Positions 52,015 through 61,109 of a stretch of 64,000 bases of DNA are shown in pieces. The notes beneath the pieces are model-generated. The model did no database searches, was not told where the DNA came from, and was given only the letters and a program-made list of their open reading frames with translations. The translations under genes and the position numbers were made by a program. The stretch's first letter is position 1. Each line of letters starts with the position of its first letter. Source of the stretch: Eubacterium pyruvativorans (GTDB lineage: Bacteria > Bacillota > Clostridia > Peptostreptococcales > Anaerovoracaceae); contig NZ_FNBF01000004.1 in NCBI RefSeq assembly GCF_900102225.1, forward strand, positions 1-64,000. Reading direction: 5' to 3'.

Positions 52015-53306
52015 TTTTTTTCTTCTCCGGGGAACGTATCCGGCTTTCTGTCTGACGCCGCATCCGGTGCCGCAGCCTGCGTCGTATCCGGCGAAACATC
52101 CGGGACGAGATCCACGAAGACTCCTTCATAATGCCGGGAAAGCAGATCCTTCAGTTCCATGGTGGCCTGTTTCAGCTGACGGATGTCCATGATATCTCCC
52201 TCTGTGGTGACATAGAATTCGATCCAGAGTTTCCGTCCGGTGCGGACAGCGTCCACGAAATCCACTTCGTAGGGATAATTCCGGAGTACCTGCCGGGCGA
52301 GGGAACGGATTTCGTTGATTTTCTCCTCTGACGGTGCCATGAGAACCAGTTCGTGAACTGCTTTCACGAAGGCCCGGAATGGTTCCGGAAGCATAAGTGC
52401 TGCGATGACGCAGGAAATCACAGCGTCAATGTAGGGAATGGTCCATTCCAGCACGTGAAAGTGACGGAACGGAACCGCCAGTCCGAAACCCAGGAAGGCA
52501 CCGAGGCTCAGAAATACGTCGATCTTCCAGGTGATCAGCTCCACCCGGATCATGGGGGTGTTCATCCGGCTGCCCAGATAACGCATCAGCAGATACCCGG
52601 CCAGACAGAAGAGGGTGAGACCGAATTCGTAATCCAGGATCAGCCCGGTGTCCAGCCGGCTGCCTCCGGCGAGAATGAGCCGGATGTTGTCGTAGATTAC
52701 CATCAGTGTGACGATGATCAGCACGGAGCCCTTCACCAGAATGAAGAGGGACTCCACCTGGGCGTAGCCGTAGGGATTCTTCTCGCTCACCGGCTTGTAG
52801 AGCAGGGGCAGGAGGAGCTGATAGAGCACCAGAATCACCACATCCATGCCATCGTAGATACTGTCTATCAGAATGGCCTGGGAATGGGTGACGAAATACA
52901 TGATGATCTCGGCGATGGCCACCAGAATACCCAGGGTAGTGGATACCCGGATGACCCGTTTCTCGTACTGCTGGCTGATTATTTTCGTTGCTGTACTGAT
53001 AACTGATCCCGCCTTTCCTGACTCCGTTATATCTCCGCTGATTCCGCCGGCGCCGGGCCGATCCGGTGCGCCGGGCCGCCTGGTTCTATTGTTGCAGATT
53101 TCGGCCTCCGGGGCAAGACTTTCGTTGGATAACGGGGAAAAGCCGGCGTCCGGTGTCCCGGCCGATACCGGAGGGTGTTGCGAAACTTTCGCATCTGTGC
53201 TACATTTCACTGGAAACGGATCATCCGAAAATCCCTTCGGCGGTTTCCTGTCCGCTGCCGGATGCGGATCCCGCACAGGTGTGTTACAATATTGGCTGCG
53301 CGGCAT
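52011..53306 (-). CDS. Cation diffusion facilitator (CDF) family transporter
   Basis: The conserved part begins near QQYEKRVIRVS (about 52955) and has six membrane helices. The first metal site is LIDSIYDGMDVV in helix 2; the helix-5 site reads ITWKIDVF, so the usual His of HxxxD is Thr. A cytoplasmic domain and a Pro/Asp/Ala-rich tail follow. The family exports zinc, iron or manganese by proton exchange. The frame is open to ATG 53306, but the about 100 residues before the conserved part are not transporter-like and run into the nrdG promoter region. I see no ATG, GTG or TTG nearer, so the true start is unclear. Confidence 0.8.
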   Translation of the reverse strand: MPRSQYCNTPVRDPHPAADRKPPKGFSDDPFPVKCSTDAKVSQHPPVSAGTPDAGFSPLSNESLAPEAEICNNRTRRPGAPDRPGAGGISGDITESGKAGSVISTATKIISQQYEKRVIRVSTTLGILVAIAEIIMYFVTHSQAILIDSIYDGMDVVILVLYQLLLPLLYKPVSEKNPYGYAQVESLFILVKGSVLIIVTLMVIYDNIRLILAGGSRLDTGLILDYEFGLTLFCLAGYLLMRYLGSRMNTPMIRVELITWKIDVFLSLGAFLGFGLAVPFRHFHVLEWTIPYIDAVISCVIAALMLPEPFRAFVKAVHELVLMAPSEEKINEIRSLARQVLRNYPYEVDFVDAVRTGRKLWIEFYVTTEGDIMDIRQLKQATMELKDLLSRHYEGVFVDLVPDVSPDTTQAAAPDAASDRKPDTFPGEEKN

Positions 53307-53343
53307 TTTCTAAGTGCTGCGGCGAAAGACAGGAGGACTGAAC

Positions 53344-53871
53344 ATGCATATCGGACAGATATTGAAAGCAGACAGCGCCAACGGGCTGGGGATGCGGGTC
53401 AGCGTCTTCGTTTCCGGGTGCACCAACTGCTGCGAGGGCTGTTTCCAGCCGGAAACATGGGATTTCGAGTACGGCGAGCCGTACACTGCGGAGATAGAGG
53501 ATTTCATTGTGCAGGAACTGGGGAAACCGTATTACGACGGTATCACACTGCTGGGGGGAGAACCTTTCGAACCGGCGAATCAGACGGTGCTGGTCAATCT
53601 GATCGAGAGGATCCGCCGGGAACTGCCGGAACGGACCATCTGGATGTACACCGGTTTCCGTTATGACTCGGACCTGGTGCCGGGCGGGAAACGATATACG
53701 GAAGTGACGGACCGGATTCTCGATCAGATTGATGTGCTGGTGGACGGTCCGTTCATATTGTCCCGGAAAAACATCCGGCTGAACTTCCGGGGCTCCGAGA
53801 ACCAGAGAATTATTGATATGAAGAAGACCCGGGCAGCGGGCAGAGTGGTACTGTCTCCGCTGAATAACTGA
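53344..53871 (+). CDS. nrdG: Anaerobic ribonucleotide reductase activase
   Basis: The 175-residue radical SAM protein makes the glycyl radical of NrdD. The cluster motif is SGCTNCCEGCFQPETW, a CX3CX2C arrangement with an extra Cys. TLLGGEPFEPANQ and MYTGFRYD follow. I start at 53344 with SD AGGAGG; an in-frame start 30 bp upstream lacks an SD. It stands 13 kb from nrdD, in contrast to the usual adjacent order. Confidence 0.94.
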   Translation: MHIGQILKADSANGLGMRVSVFVSGCTNCCEGCFQPETWDFEYGEPYTAEIEDFIVQELGKPYYDGITLLGGEPFEPANQTVLVNLIERIRRELPERTIWMYTGFRYDSDLVPGGKRYTEVTDRILDQIDVLVDGPFILSRKNIRLNFRGSENQRIIDMKKTRAAGRVVLSPLNN

Positions 53872-53953
53872 CCGGTTCAATACGGAACGTTTACAAGAGA
53901 CGGGCATCGACCGCCGGAGAGAAAATCCTCCGGCGCCCGGGAAAGGAGAAATC

Positions 53954-54037
53954 ATGGGAAAGAAAATTGCAATTGTCGTATTGATTGTGGCCATCACACT
54001 GACCTTCAGCGTGCCGGCCATTCTGATGATGCGTTAG
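53954..54037 (+). CDS. 27-residue hydrophobic peptide
   Basis: A short frame, MGKKIAIVVLIVAITLTFSV ending LMMR, makes one membrane helix with a Lys-rich start and an Arg end. AAAGGAG lies 5 bp before the ATG. It sits between nrdG and the nucleoid-associated gene, 31 bp before the latter. The strong SD supports translation; the function is unknown. Confidence 0.6.
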   Translation: MGKKIAIVVLIVAITLTFSVPAILMMR

Positions 54038-54068
54038 GAAGAACATATTGTAGGAAAGGAAATCACGA

Positions 54069-55070
54069 ATGATCATTCAGCGAGCGGCGCTGCACATTCT
54101 GGATCTGACCTCGGACCTGTTCCTGCCGTCCCGGATTGAACTGGATGTGGGGAATCCGGTCACGGCGGAATATCTGGGGAAACATCTGGAAAAAATTCTG
54201 GGAGAAGGCCGGGCAAACCGGGGTATTTTCAGTGAGATCAGCTGGTTCCGAAAGGAGCTGGAAGCCTTCCGGGCGGGCCGGGAGGCGTTTTTGGATTTCT
54301 CGGAGGACATCGCCCGAAGATTTTATGAGGAGATTACGGAATCCAATTCGGAAACCTCCTTCGACCTGGTGGTGACTGAATTTCTGAAGGAGGGCTTCCC
54401 GTTCTTCGGACTGCTTCTGCTGGATCATCACACGGGGTACACCCATGTGGTGGAAAACAGCCGGCAGGGTCCGGCACCGAAGCTGATCCGGAACCATGCG
54501 ATTCTGCCGGGAGAGTCCCAGAAAATCAACTGCTTCGCACTGGTGTCGGAAGAGGATCTGGAGATCCGCTATGTGGACCGGAAACTGGAAGTAAACGGAG
54601 AACCGGTCATGCTTCTGGCGGACCGGGTGCTGCAGTGCGCTCCGGAAATGTCCAACCGGAACATTCTGGTGGCCATGGAGAAGATCACCCGGAAAGTGGC
54701 GGAAGAGTTCGGAGACAATGCGGGGACCCGGCTGGCGAAAGCGAAGAATTACATGGTGGAGAACGCCGAGCATTCTCAGACGATCTCTCCCCGGGAACTG
54801 GGGGAAGCCGTGTTCCGGGACCATCCGGGCATGGAGGCGTCCTTCCGGGACAAAGTCGACCAGGCGGAACTTCCGGATAAGGCTGTGGTGGAGCCGGCGG
54901 TGGCCATGCAGAAAGGAAAAAACCAAAAGATCCGTACAGACACAGGAATTGAGATCACTTTCCCGTCGGAATACTACGAAAACCCGGAGTTCATCGAGTT
55001 TATCAATCATCCGGACGGAACGATCTCCATTTCACTGAAAAACATCGGAATAATCATCAGCCGGCTGTAG
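54069..55070 (+). CDS. Nucleoid-associated protein (37-kDa/NdpA-like family)
   Basis: The 333-residue protein matches the PF04245-type nucleoid-associated family: MIIQRAALHILD at the start, FLEKEGF-like FLKEGFPFFGLLLLDH, and GISFDR-type elements replaced by KLEVNGEP. The C-terminal half has charged helices (MEKITRKVAEEFGDN) and a beta end (TISISLKNIGIII). Members bind DNA or localise to the nucleoid; the exact role in Bacillota is not established. The SD is AGGAAAGG. Confidence 0.75.
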   Translation: MIIQRAALHILDLTSDLFLPSRIELDVGNPVTAEYLGKHLEKILGEGRANRGIFSEISWFRKELEAFRAGREAFLDFSEDIARRFYEEITESNSETSFDLVVTEFLKEGFPFFGLLLLDHHTGYTHVVENSRQGPAPKLIRNHAILPGESQKINCFALVSEEDLEIRYVDRKLEVNGEPVMLLADRVLQCAPEMSNRNILVAMEKITRKVAEEFGDNAGTRLAKAKNYMVENAEHSQTISPRELGEAVFRDHPGMEASFRDKVDQAELPDKAVVEPAVAMQKGKNQKIRTDTGIEITFPSEYYENPEFIEFINHPDGTISISLKNIGIIISRL

Positions 55071-55104
55071 GGCGAAGCAGTTGTGGGGGAAGAAAGAGGG
55101 GTCT

Positions 55105-56016
55105 ATGGAAACAATCAAGATGGAAATCATCACCGGAAGAACCGGCAGTTTCCGCATCGGAAACTGCCTGATCATTACCTATACGCTTCCTTCCGGGAAT
55201 CTGATTCTGCTGGATTCCGGCGCGAAGTCATATGACCCGCTGCCGGCGTATCTGGATGAGCGGGGCATCCGGGTCACCGGGGTGATTCACACCCATCTTC
55301 ACGAGGATCACATTGCCAATGACCGGCTGCTGCAGCAGCGGTACGGTGCGGATCTCTATGCTTCGGTTTCCGAAATCCGCTCTTCTGCAGACCCGGAACG
55401 GGTCCTTCGGGAGCTGGGACTGGCGGGATGGATGGGAGAAAACTACCGGGAGATGACAGCGCCCCTGGTGTTCACTTCGTTTCCGGACCGGGAAAACACA
55501 CTGACCATCGAAGACTGTCCGTTCCGTCTGGTCCCGCTGCCGGGCCACAGTACCGGTCATACCGGAATCATCACACCGGACGGCGTTTTTTGTGTCGGGG
55601 ATGCGCTGCTGTCGGATTTCTCATTGGAAAATGCCCGGGCGCCCTTCGAACTGGATATGAGCAAGGCAATGGCTTCCATCCGCAGGATCCGCCGGGAAGA
55701 CTGTCCGTATTTCGCTGTCAGTCATCGGCAGGTGGTAAAGCAGTCGGAAATCCGGCGGCTGGCGGACCAGAATATCCGCCGTCTGAGGGAATTGTGTGCC
55801 GAAACCGCATCGCTGGTGGAAGACGGTATGACGGAAGAAGAACTGGTGGATATTGCAGCAGCGGCCCGGGAGATCCACCGGGATTACCGGAATGTGTTTT
55901 TCGATATCTACATTGCGATCCGGGAAGAACTGGAATATGAAATCCGTCTCGGCCGGATCCGGGCAGAAGGGGAAGGACCGGGGCGCAGGCTGTTCCGGGT
56001 GCAGCCCCGGGGATAA
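55105..56016 (+). CDS. MBL-fold metallohydrolase
   Basis: The 303-residue protein has HTHLHEDHIAN, the HxHxDH zinc motif, near residue 65, then PLPGHSTGHTGI and FCVGDALLSDF, which supply the other ligands. The second half is helical (NIRRLRELCAETAS), like a winged-helix tail. General MBL hydrolases of this form include thioesterases and glyoxalase-like enzymes; the substrate cannot be stated. ATG 55105 has an AAGAAAGAGG SD; a TTG 24 bp upstream is an alternative. Confidence 0.82.
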   Translation: METIKMEIITGRTGSFRIGNCLIITYTLPSGNLILLDSGAKSYDPLPAYLDERGIRVTGVIHTHLHEDHIANDRLLQQRYGADLYASVSEIRSSADPERVLRELGLAGWMGENYREMTAPLVFTSFPDRENTLTIEDCPFRLVPLPGHSTGHTGIITPDGVFCVGDALLSDFSLENARAPFELDMSKAMASIRRIRREDCPYFAVSHRQVVKQSEIRRLADQNIRRLRELCAETASLVEDGMTEEELVDIAAAAREIHRDYRNVFFDIYIAIREELEYEIRLGRIRAEGEGPGRRLFRVQPRG

Positions 56017-56019
56017 ATG

Positions 56020-56385
56020 CTACATTTCCACCCGGGATCCGTAGCGCTCCAGATCCGCCTCCACCGAGGCGATCTGCCGGATCAGGGCGGCCAGCTCCTC
56101 CTCTGTCAGGGCGGCCACCAGTTCATGGATTTTCTCTTTCGTGCCTTCTGGATCCGGGGGCGGCGTCAGTGCCAGATCGGCATAGGCCCGGCATTTTCCG
56201 AAGTACAGTTTTCCCTCCCGGTCCGGGGTTCCGCCGCCCAGCAGATGATACATATCGCAGGCATCTTTCTGTTCCAGTTCTGTGGCTTCGGTGCAGATCC
56301 ACCGGCCGATGAAATAGTGCTTCCTGCCGATCTGATAAAGGAAGCCCGGCAGGCCGTTCAGTTTCTCGGCAATCTCATTTCTCAT
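56020..56385 (-). CDS. Protein of unknown function
   Basis: The 121-residue product begins MRNEIAEKLNGLPGFLYQIG, with GGAGGT 9 bp before its ATG. Its middle, HYFIGRWICTEATELEQKDA, suggests an alpha/beta fold, and the last third is helical and acidic. No membrane segment or signal. I recognise no family. It ends 4 bp from the convergent MBL gene with no terminator between them, and is divergent from the helicase gene. Confidence 0.65.
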   Translation of the reverse strand: MRNEIAEKLNGLPGFLYQIGRKHYFIGRWICTEATELEQKDACDMYHLLGGGTPDREGKLYFGKCRAYADLALTPPPDPEGTKEKIHELVAALTEEELAALIRQIASVEADLERYGSRVEM

Positions 56386-56464
56386 GTTCGTGTTACCTCC
56401 TTTTCGGTTTCCATGATACAACGATTGTCCGGGCATTGCCAGCGGCGGAAAACAGAACAGGTGT

Positions 56465-56493
56465 TTGCATCGGGGGACCGTATACGGTATAAT
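56465..56493 (+). promoter_or_regulatory. Helicase promoter with palindromic spacer
   Basis: TTGCAT (56465-56470), a 17-bp spacer and TATAAT (56488-56493) form a strong promoter. The perfect 12-bp palindrome ACCGTATACGGT (56477-56488) fills the spacer and touches the -10, a repressor-like layout. Confidence 0.65.
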
Positions 56494-56522
56494 GAGAGAA
56501 TCATAAATCAGGAGGAATTGAT

Positions 56523-58676
56523 GTGGCAGATCTGTTGGAAAATCTGAATGAAGAACAGCGGGAGGCGGTGACCTCAACGGAAGGGTACGTGCGGGTCATC
56601 GCCGGTGCGGGGTCGGGAAAGACCCGGGCCCTTTCCCACCGTTTCGCTTATCTGGTGAATGAACTGGGCATTCTGCCCGGGCATATTCTGTGCGTTACCT
56701 TCACGAACAAGGCCGCCAACGAAATGCGGCAGCGGATTCACATTCTGACCGGAGACAACGACACTGGTTACATCAGCACCTTCCACGGGTTCTGTGTATC
56801 GGTTCTCCAGGAGGACAGTCATGTGTGCGGCTACCCGAAGAGTTTCCTGGTGCTGGACAATCAGGATATCGATCAGATGCTGAAGATGATTTACGAGGAG
56901 CGCGGACTCACGCTGAGGGACATGACCTTCAGCCGTGCCCGGGACATGATCGAGATCCGGAAGACCTTCCGGGAACCGATGTACTATCACGATCTGATCG
57001 CCATGTCCCTGGCGTCGCTGAAACAGAAGTACGACGAGAGCCGGGCGGTTTCGGACATCATTTTTTATGGCTACCTCTACCAGCAGAAGAAATGCTTCGG
57101 TCTGGATTATAACGATCTGATCAAGTTCACGCTGTTCATCTTCTCCCGGTCGGAGGAAGTGAAACTGAAGTGGCAGAAACGGCTGGAATATATCATGATC
57201 GACGAGTTTCAGGACATCGATCAGCTGCAGTATGATCTCATGGAAAGTCTCTGCGGGTACCATCAGAACCTGTTCATTGTGGGGGATCCGGACCAGACGA
57301 TCTACACCTGGCGGGGGGCGAACGGAAAGTTCCTCACGGAGTTTGACGCTCACTTTCCCCATGTGAAGACCATTATGATGATGCAGAACTATCGTTCCAC
57401 ACCGCAGATTCTCCACGTGGCGAATTCACTGATCAGCCGGAATGTGAACCGGATTGAGAAATCCCTTCTTCCCCGGAATGCCCCGGGGCCGAAGGTCCTC
57501 TGCACCCATGAGGATACCGCGGAGAAGGAGGCGAAGTGGATTGCAGAACAGATCCGCTCCCTGGAGAGTGCCGGGACGGCGCTTCGGGACATCGCAGTGC
57601 TGTACCGGGCCCATTATGTGACCAGGGTGCTGGAGGAAGTCTTCCGGCAGGAGAAAATCCCGTATGTGATTTACAGCGGTGTGCAGTTCTTCGACCGGAT
57701 GGAAATCAAGGATGCACTGGCCTACCTTCGGATGATCTGTTACCGGGATGATCTTTCCTTCCTCCGGGTCTGCAATGTTCCGAAACGAAATCTGGGAGAG
57801 AAACGGATCCGCTTTCTGAAGCAGAAGGCGGAGGAGGAAGAATGTACTCTGTTCAGCGCTCTGTCCATGTACCGGGAAGATCCGATCTTCCGGGGAACGA
57901 AGGCCCGGGAATTTCTGGATCTGGTGGAACGGTACAACGGGGACTATGCCGGCACGTCGATTTCGGAGCTGCTTTCCTCCCTGCTGGACGAGAGCGGGTA
58001 TGAAGAGGCGCTCCGGACCGAGGGCAGTCAGCAGCGGCTGGATAATCTGGCGGAACTGAAACAGTCTGTTTTCGAGTATGAGACAACCTGCGGTGAAGAG
58101 GCTTCTCTGGAAAACTACCTGACCCATATCGCACTGTATACGAATCAGGACGTGGCGGAGACGGGGAACCGGGTGAAATTCATGACCGTCCATGCCGCCA
58201 AGGGACTGGAGTTCCCTTATGTTTTCCTCTGCGCCATGAATGAAGGAATCTTCCCGTCCCAGAAGACGAACACGCTGGAGGCGATGGAGGAAGAGCGCAG
58301 GCTGGCCTTCGTGGCCATGACCCGGGCGGAACAGCGGCTGTATCTGTCTGAAGCGGCGGGGCGGAACTTCGACGGGTCACCCAGGTTCCCGTCCCGGTTT
58401 CTGCTGGACATCGATCCGGATCTGATGGAATGGGAGAACCGGCCGAAGGAACGGCTGGTGGAAGAAGCTTCCCATTATATCGACAGTTCCCGGAAACAGC
58501 TGGAAGAAGACGCCCGGCGGGTGATTCTGGAACCGGGACAGAGGGTGAAGCACCGGGTCTTCGGGGAAGGAGAGATTCTCTCGGCAGACGAGAAACAGAA
58601 GTGCTATCAGATTCAGTTCCGGGGCATGGACACGCCCCGTTCGATTTCCTTCCGTGTGAAGATGGAGATCCTTTAG
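56523..58676 (+). CDS. pcrA: UvrD/PcrA-family ATP-dependent DNA helicase
   Basis: The 717-residue SF1 helicase starts with GTG at 56523 behind AGGAGG. Motifs are LNEEQREAV (Q-motif), AGAGSGKTRAL (I), TFTNKAANEM (Ia), DEFQDIDQLQY (II), VGDPDQTIYTWRGA (III), QNYRST (IV), MTVHAAKGLEFPYVF (V) and VAMTRAEQRLYL (VI). The C-terminus ends in a small beta domain (HRVFGEGEIL), as in PcrA, which contacts RNA polymerase. The length fits PcrA. It acts in repair and in clearing replication blocks. Confidence 0.92.
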   Translation: MADLLENLNEEQREAVTSTEGYVRVIAGAGSGKTRALSHRFAYLVNELGILPGHILCVTFTNKAANEMRQRIHILTGDNDTGYISTFHGFCVSVLQEDSHVCGYPKSFLVLDNQDIDQMLKMIYEERGLTLRDMTFSRARDMIEIRKTFREPMYYHDLIAMSLASLKQKYDESRAVSDIIFYGYLYQQKKCFGLDYNDLIKFTLFIFSRSEEVKLKWQKRLEYIMIDEFQDIDQLQYDLMESLCGYHQNLFIVGDPDQTIYTWRGANGKFLTEFDAHFPHVKTIMMMQNYRSTPQILHVANSLISRNVNRIEKSLLPRNAPGPKVLCTHEDTAEKEAKWIAEQIRSLESAGTALRDIAVLYRAHYVTRVLEEVFRQEKIPYVIYSGVQFFDRMEIKDALAYLRMICYRDDLSFLRVCNVPKRNLGEKRIRFLKQKAEEEECTLFSALSMYREDPIFRGTKAREFLDLVERYNGDYAGTSISELLSSLLDESGYEEALRTEGSQQRLDNLAELKQSVFEYETTCGEEASLENYLTHIALYTNQDVAETGNRVKFMTVHAAKGLEFPYVFLCAMNEGIFPSQKTNTLEAMEEERRLAFVAMTRAEQRLYLSEAAGRNFDGSPRFPSRFLLDIDPDLMEWENRPKERLVEEASHYIDSSRKQLEEDARRVILEPGQRVKHRVFGEGEILSADEKQKCYQIQFRGMDTPRSISFRVKMEIL

Positions 58677-58692
58677 ACAGAGACTCATTAAT

Positions 58693-58718
58693 ACCCACAG
58701 GCAAGCCTGTGGGTTTCT
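58693..58718 (+). terminator. Terminator-like hairpin between pcrA and tex
   Basis: Perfect 10-bp arms ACCCACAGGC (58693-58702) and GCCTGTGGGT (58705-58714) have a 2-nt loop and are followed by TTCT, a weak U-run. Confidence 0.6.
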
Positions 58719-58752
58719 CCGCCAAGAATTATATGAAGAAAGAGAGTGTGGA

Positions 58753-60954
58753 ATGCGTATCATATCGATGTTATCCGAAGAACTGGGCATCCGGGAGGAG
58801 CAGGCGGAGGCGGTCATCCGTCTGATGGAGGAAGGAGCGACGATTCCGTTCATCGCCCGGTACCGGAAGGATCAGACCGGAGGGCTGGACGACGAGAAAC
58901 TCAGAGTTTTCGAGGAACGCCTGAAGTATCTGAATGCGCTGGAAGAGCGGAAGGAGACGGTTCTGGCTTCGATCCGGGAGCAGGGGAAGCTGACGGATTC
59001 CCTGCGCAAGGCCATTGAAGAAGTGAAAACGGCCGTGAAACTGAAGGATCTGTACCGTCCGTATAAGCCGAAGCGGAGAACCCGGGCCATGATCGCCAGG
59101 GAGAAGGGAATGAGCGGACTGGCCGGTTATATTTTGTCCTCCGATGCCCGGGATGCGGCAGGAGAAGCCCGGAAGTATGTGAACCCGGAGAAGGGTGTGG
59201 AGACTCCGGAGGCTGCCCTGAGCCTGGCCAGGGACATCATCGCCGGGGATCTTTCGGATGATCCGAAGATCCGGGAATGGATCCGGGGCGCCGTGATGCG
59301 GGACGGGGTCATCGTCTCTTCCGGCAGCGCCGGGGAGCCGACGCCCTATGAAATGTACTATGACTACCGGGAAGCGGTTTCGAAAATCCCGGGTCACCGG
59401 GTGCTGGCGCTGAACCGGGGGGAGAAGGAGAAGGTGCTGTCTGTGAAGGTGGAGATGCCGGAAGAGAAGATTCTGCGGCATCTGGAGAAGTCTCTGAAAG
59501 CGGACCGTAATCCGAAAGTGGAGGAGCAGCGGAAACTGGCGGCTGCTGACGCGTTTCACCGGCTGATTCAGCCTTCGGTAGAGAAGGAAATACGGAACGC
59601 TCTGACGGAGAAGGCCCGGGAGGGAGCAATCGGCGTATTCCGGGAGAATCTGAAGCAGCTGCTGATGCAGCCGCCGGTGGCGGGACACGGTGTGCTGGGC
59701 TGGGATCCGGGATTCCGGAACGGCTGTAAACTGGCAGCGGTGGATGCCACCGGAAAGGTTCTGGATACTGCGGTTGTCCGGCCTACGGAGCCGTATAACC
59801 GGGTCCGGGAGGCAGAGCAGCTCCTGAGCCGGTGGGTTCGGCAGTATCATCTGGATCTGATCGCTGTCGGAAACGGAACCGCATCCCGGGAATCTGAGAA
59901 GATCGTGGCAGATTTTATTCGGAAATCCGGGCTTCCGGTGCAGTACGTCATCGTGAATGAGGCGGGGGCCTCCGTGTATTCCGCCAGTAAACTGGCTTCG
60001 GAGGAGTATCCGGAACTGGATGTGGAAGGACGGGGTGCCGCCTCTTTGGCGAAGCGGCTTCAGGATCCGCTGGCGGAACTGGTGAAAATCGACCCGAAGT
60101 CCATCGGCGTGGGACAGTACCAGCATGATATGGATCAGAAGAAACTGGGAGAAGCGCTGAACGGCGTGGTGGAGGACTGTGTGAACCGGGTCGGGGTGGA
60201 TCTGAACACAGCGTCTGTGTCCCTTCTGGAATACGTTTCCGGTATTTCGAAGAATGTGGCGAAGAATATTGTGAAATACCGGGACGAAAACGGTGCGTTC
60301 CGGTGCCGCAGGGATCTTCTGAAAGTGCCGAAACTGGGGCCGAAGGCCTTCCAGCAGTGTGCGGGATTCCTCCGGATCCGGAACGGAGAAGAACCGCTGG
60401 ATATGACCGGGGTTCATCCGGAGAGTTATGGTGCGGCCAGAGTCCTTCTCAGGGATCTGGGATACCGGGAGGAAGACATCCGGGAGGGAAGAACCACGGA
60501 TATCGTCCGCCGTGTATCGAGAGGCGCTTCTTCGGCCGCCGGACTTTCCCGGAAGGATCCGGCGCTGGAGAAACTTTCCCGGGATACCGGAGCAGGGCTC
60601 TATACTCTTCGGGATATTCTGGAGGAACTGGAGAAGCCGGGAAGGGATCCCCGGGATGAGATTGAGAAGCCGATTCTCCGCAGTGACGTGCTGTCTCTCG
60701 AAGATCTGAAACCGGGCATGCGGCTGAAGGGCACGGTGCGGAATATTGTGGACTTCGGGGCTTTCGTGGATATCGGCGTGCATCAGGACGGGCTGGTGCA
60801 TATTTCCCAGCTGGCGGACCGCTATGTGAAGCATCCCCTGGATGTGGTGAAGGTCGGTGATATTGTGGAGGTCCGGGTGCTTTCGGTGGACTTCGGACGG
60901 AAAATAATTTCTCTCACCATGCGGTCAGAGAAGGGTGCCGGGAAGAATTGTTAG
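58753..60954 (+). CDS. tex: Tex-family RNA-binding protein
   Basis: The 733-residue protein follows Tex layout: N-terminal helical part with VPFIARYRKD-like IPFIARYRKDQTGGLDD, an RNase H-like YqgF domain (GWDPGFRNGCKLAAVD), a helix-hairpin-helix (VGVDLNTASVSLLEYVSGIS) and a C-terminal S1 domain (LKGTVRNIVDFGAFVDIG) that binds RNA. Tex is a transcription accessory factor. Its stop codon lies inside the CIRCE element of clpB. Confidence 0.95.
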   Translation: MRIISMLSEELGIREEQAEAVIRLMEEGATIPFIARYRKDQTGGLDDEKLRVFEERLKYLNALEERKETVLASIREQGKLTDSLRKAIEEVKTAVKLKDLYRPYKPKRRTRAMIAREKGMSGLAGYILSSDARDAAGEARKYVNPEKGVETPEAALSLARDIIAGDLSDDPKIREWIRGAVMRDGVIVSSGSAGEPTPYEMYYDYREAVSKIPGHRVLALNRGEKEKVLSVKVEMPEEKILRHLEKSLKADRNPKVEEQRKLAAADAFHRLIQPSVEKEIRNALTEKAREGAIGVFRENLKQLLMQPPVAGHGVLGWDPGFRNGCKLAAVDATGKVLDTAVVRPTEPYNRVREAEQLLSRWVRQYHLDLIAVGNGTASRESEKIVADFIRKSGLPVQYVIVNEAGASVYSASKLASEEYPELDVEGRGAASLAKRLQDPLAELVKIDPKSIGVGQYQHDMDQKKLGEALNGVVEDCVNRVGVDLNTASVSLLEYVSGISKNVAKNIVKYRDENGAFRCRRDLLKVPKLGPKAFQQCAGFLRIRNGEEPLDMTGVHPESYGAARVLLRDLGYREEDIREGRTTDIVRRVSRGASSAAGLSRKDPALEKLSRDTGAGLYTLRDILEELEKPGRDPRDEIEKPILRSDVLSLEDLKPGMRLKGTVRNIVDFGAFVDIGVHQDGLVHISQLADRYVKHPLDVVKVGDIVEVRVLSVDFGRKIISLTMRSEKGAGKNC

Positions 60955-61013
60955 CACTCTATGAAAAAGAGTGCTAAAATTGTCTTTACTTTCGAAAATC
61001 CCGGGTATATGAT
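60951..61013 (+). promoter_or_regulatory. CIRCE operator and promoter of clpB
   Basis: TTAGCACTC (60951-60959), 9 bp, GAGTGCTAA (60969-60977) is a perfect CIRCE element, the HrcA binding site. TTTACT (60985-60990), a 17-bp spacer and TATGAT (61008-61013) follow as the promoter. CIRCE overlaps the tex stop codon. HrcA control of clpB is expected in heat shock. Confidence 0.93.
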
Positions 61014-61109
61014 TGATAGCGGGAACGGTGGGACGGGAAAGAGGCCCGGCCGGTTCCGTGCTTCTGATGAAGGGAAAGCTTTGCGGGATGCACTAAGAGA
61101 GGTGAGACA

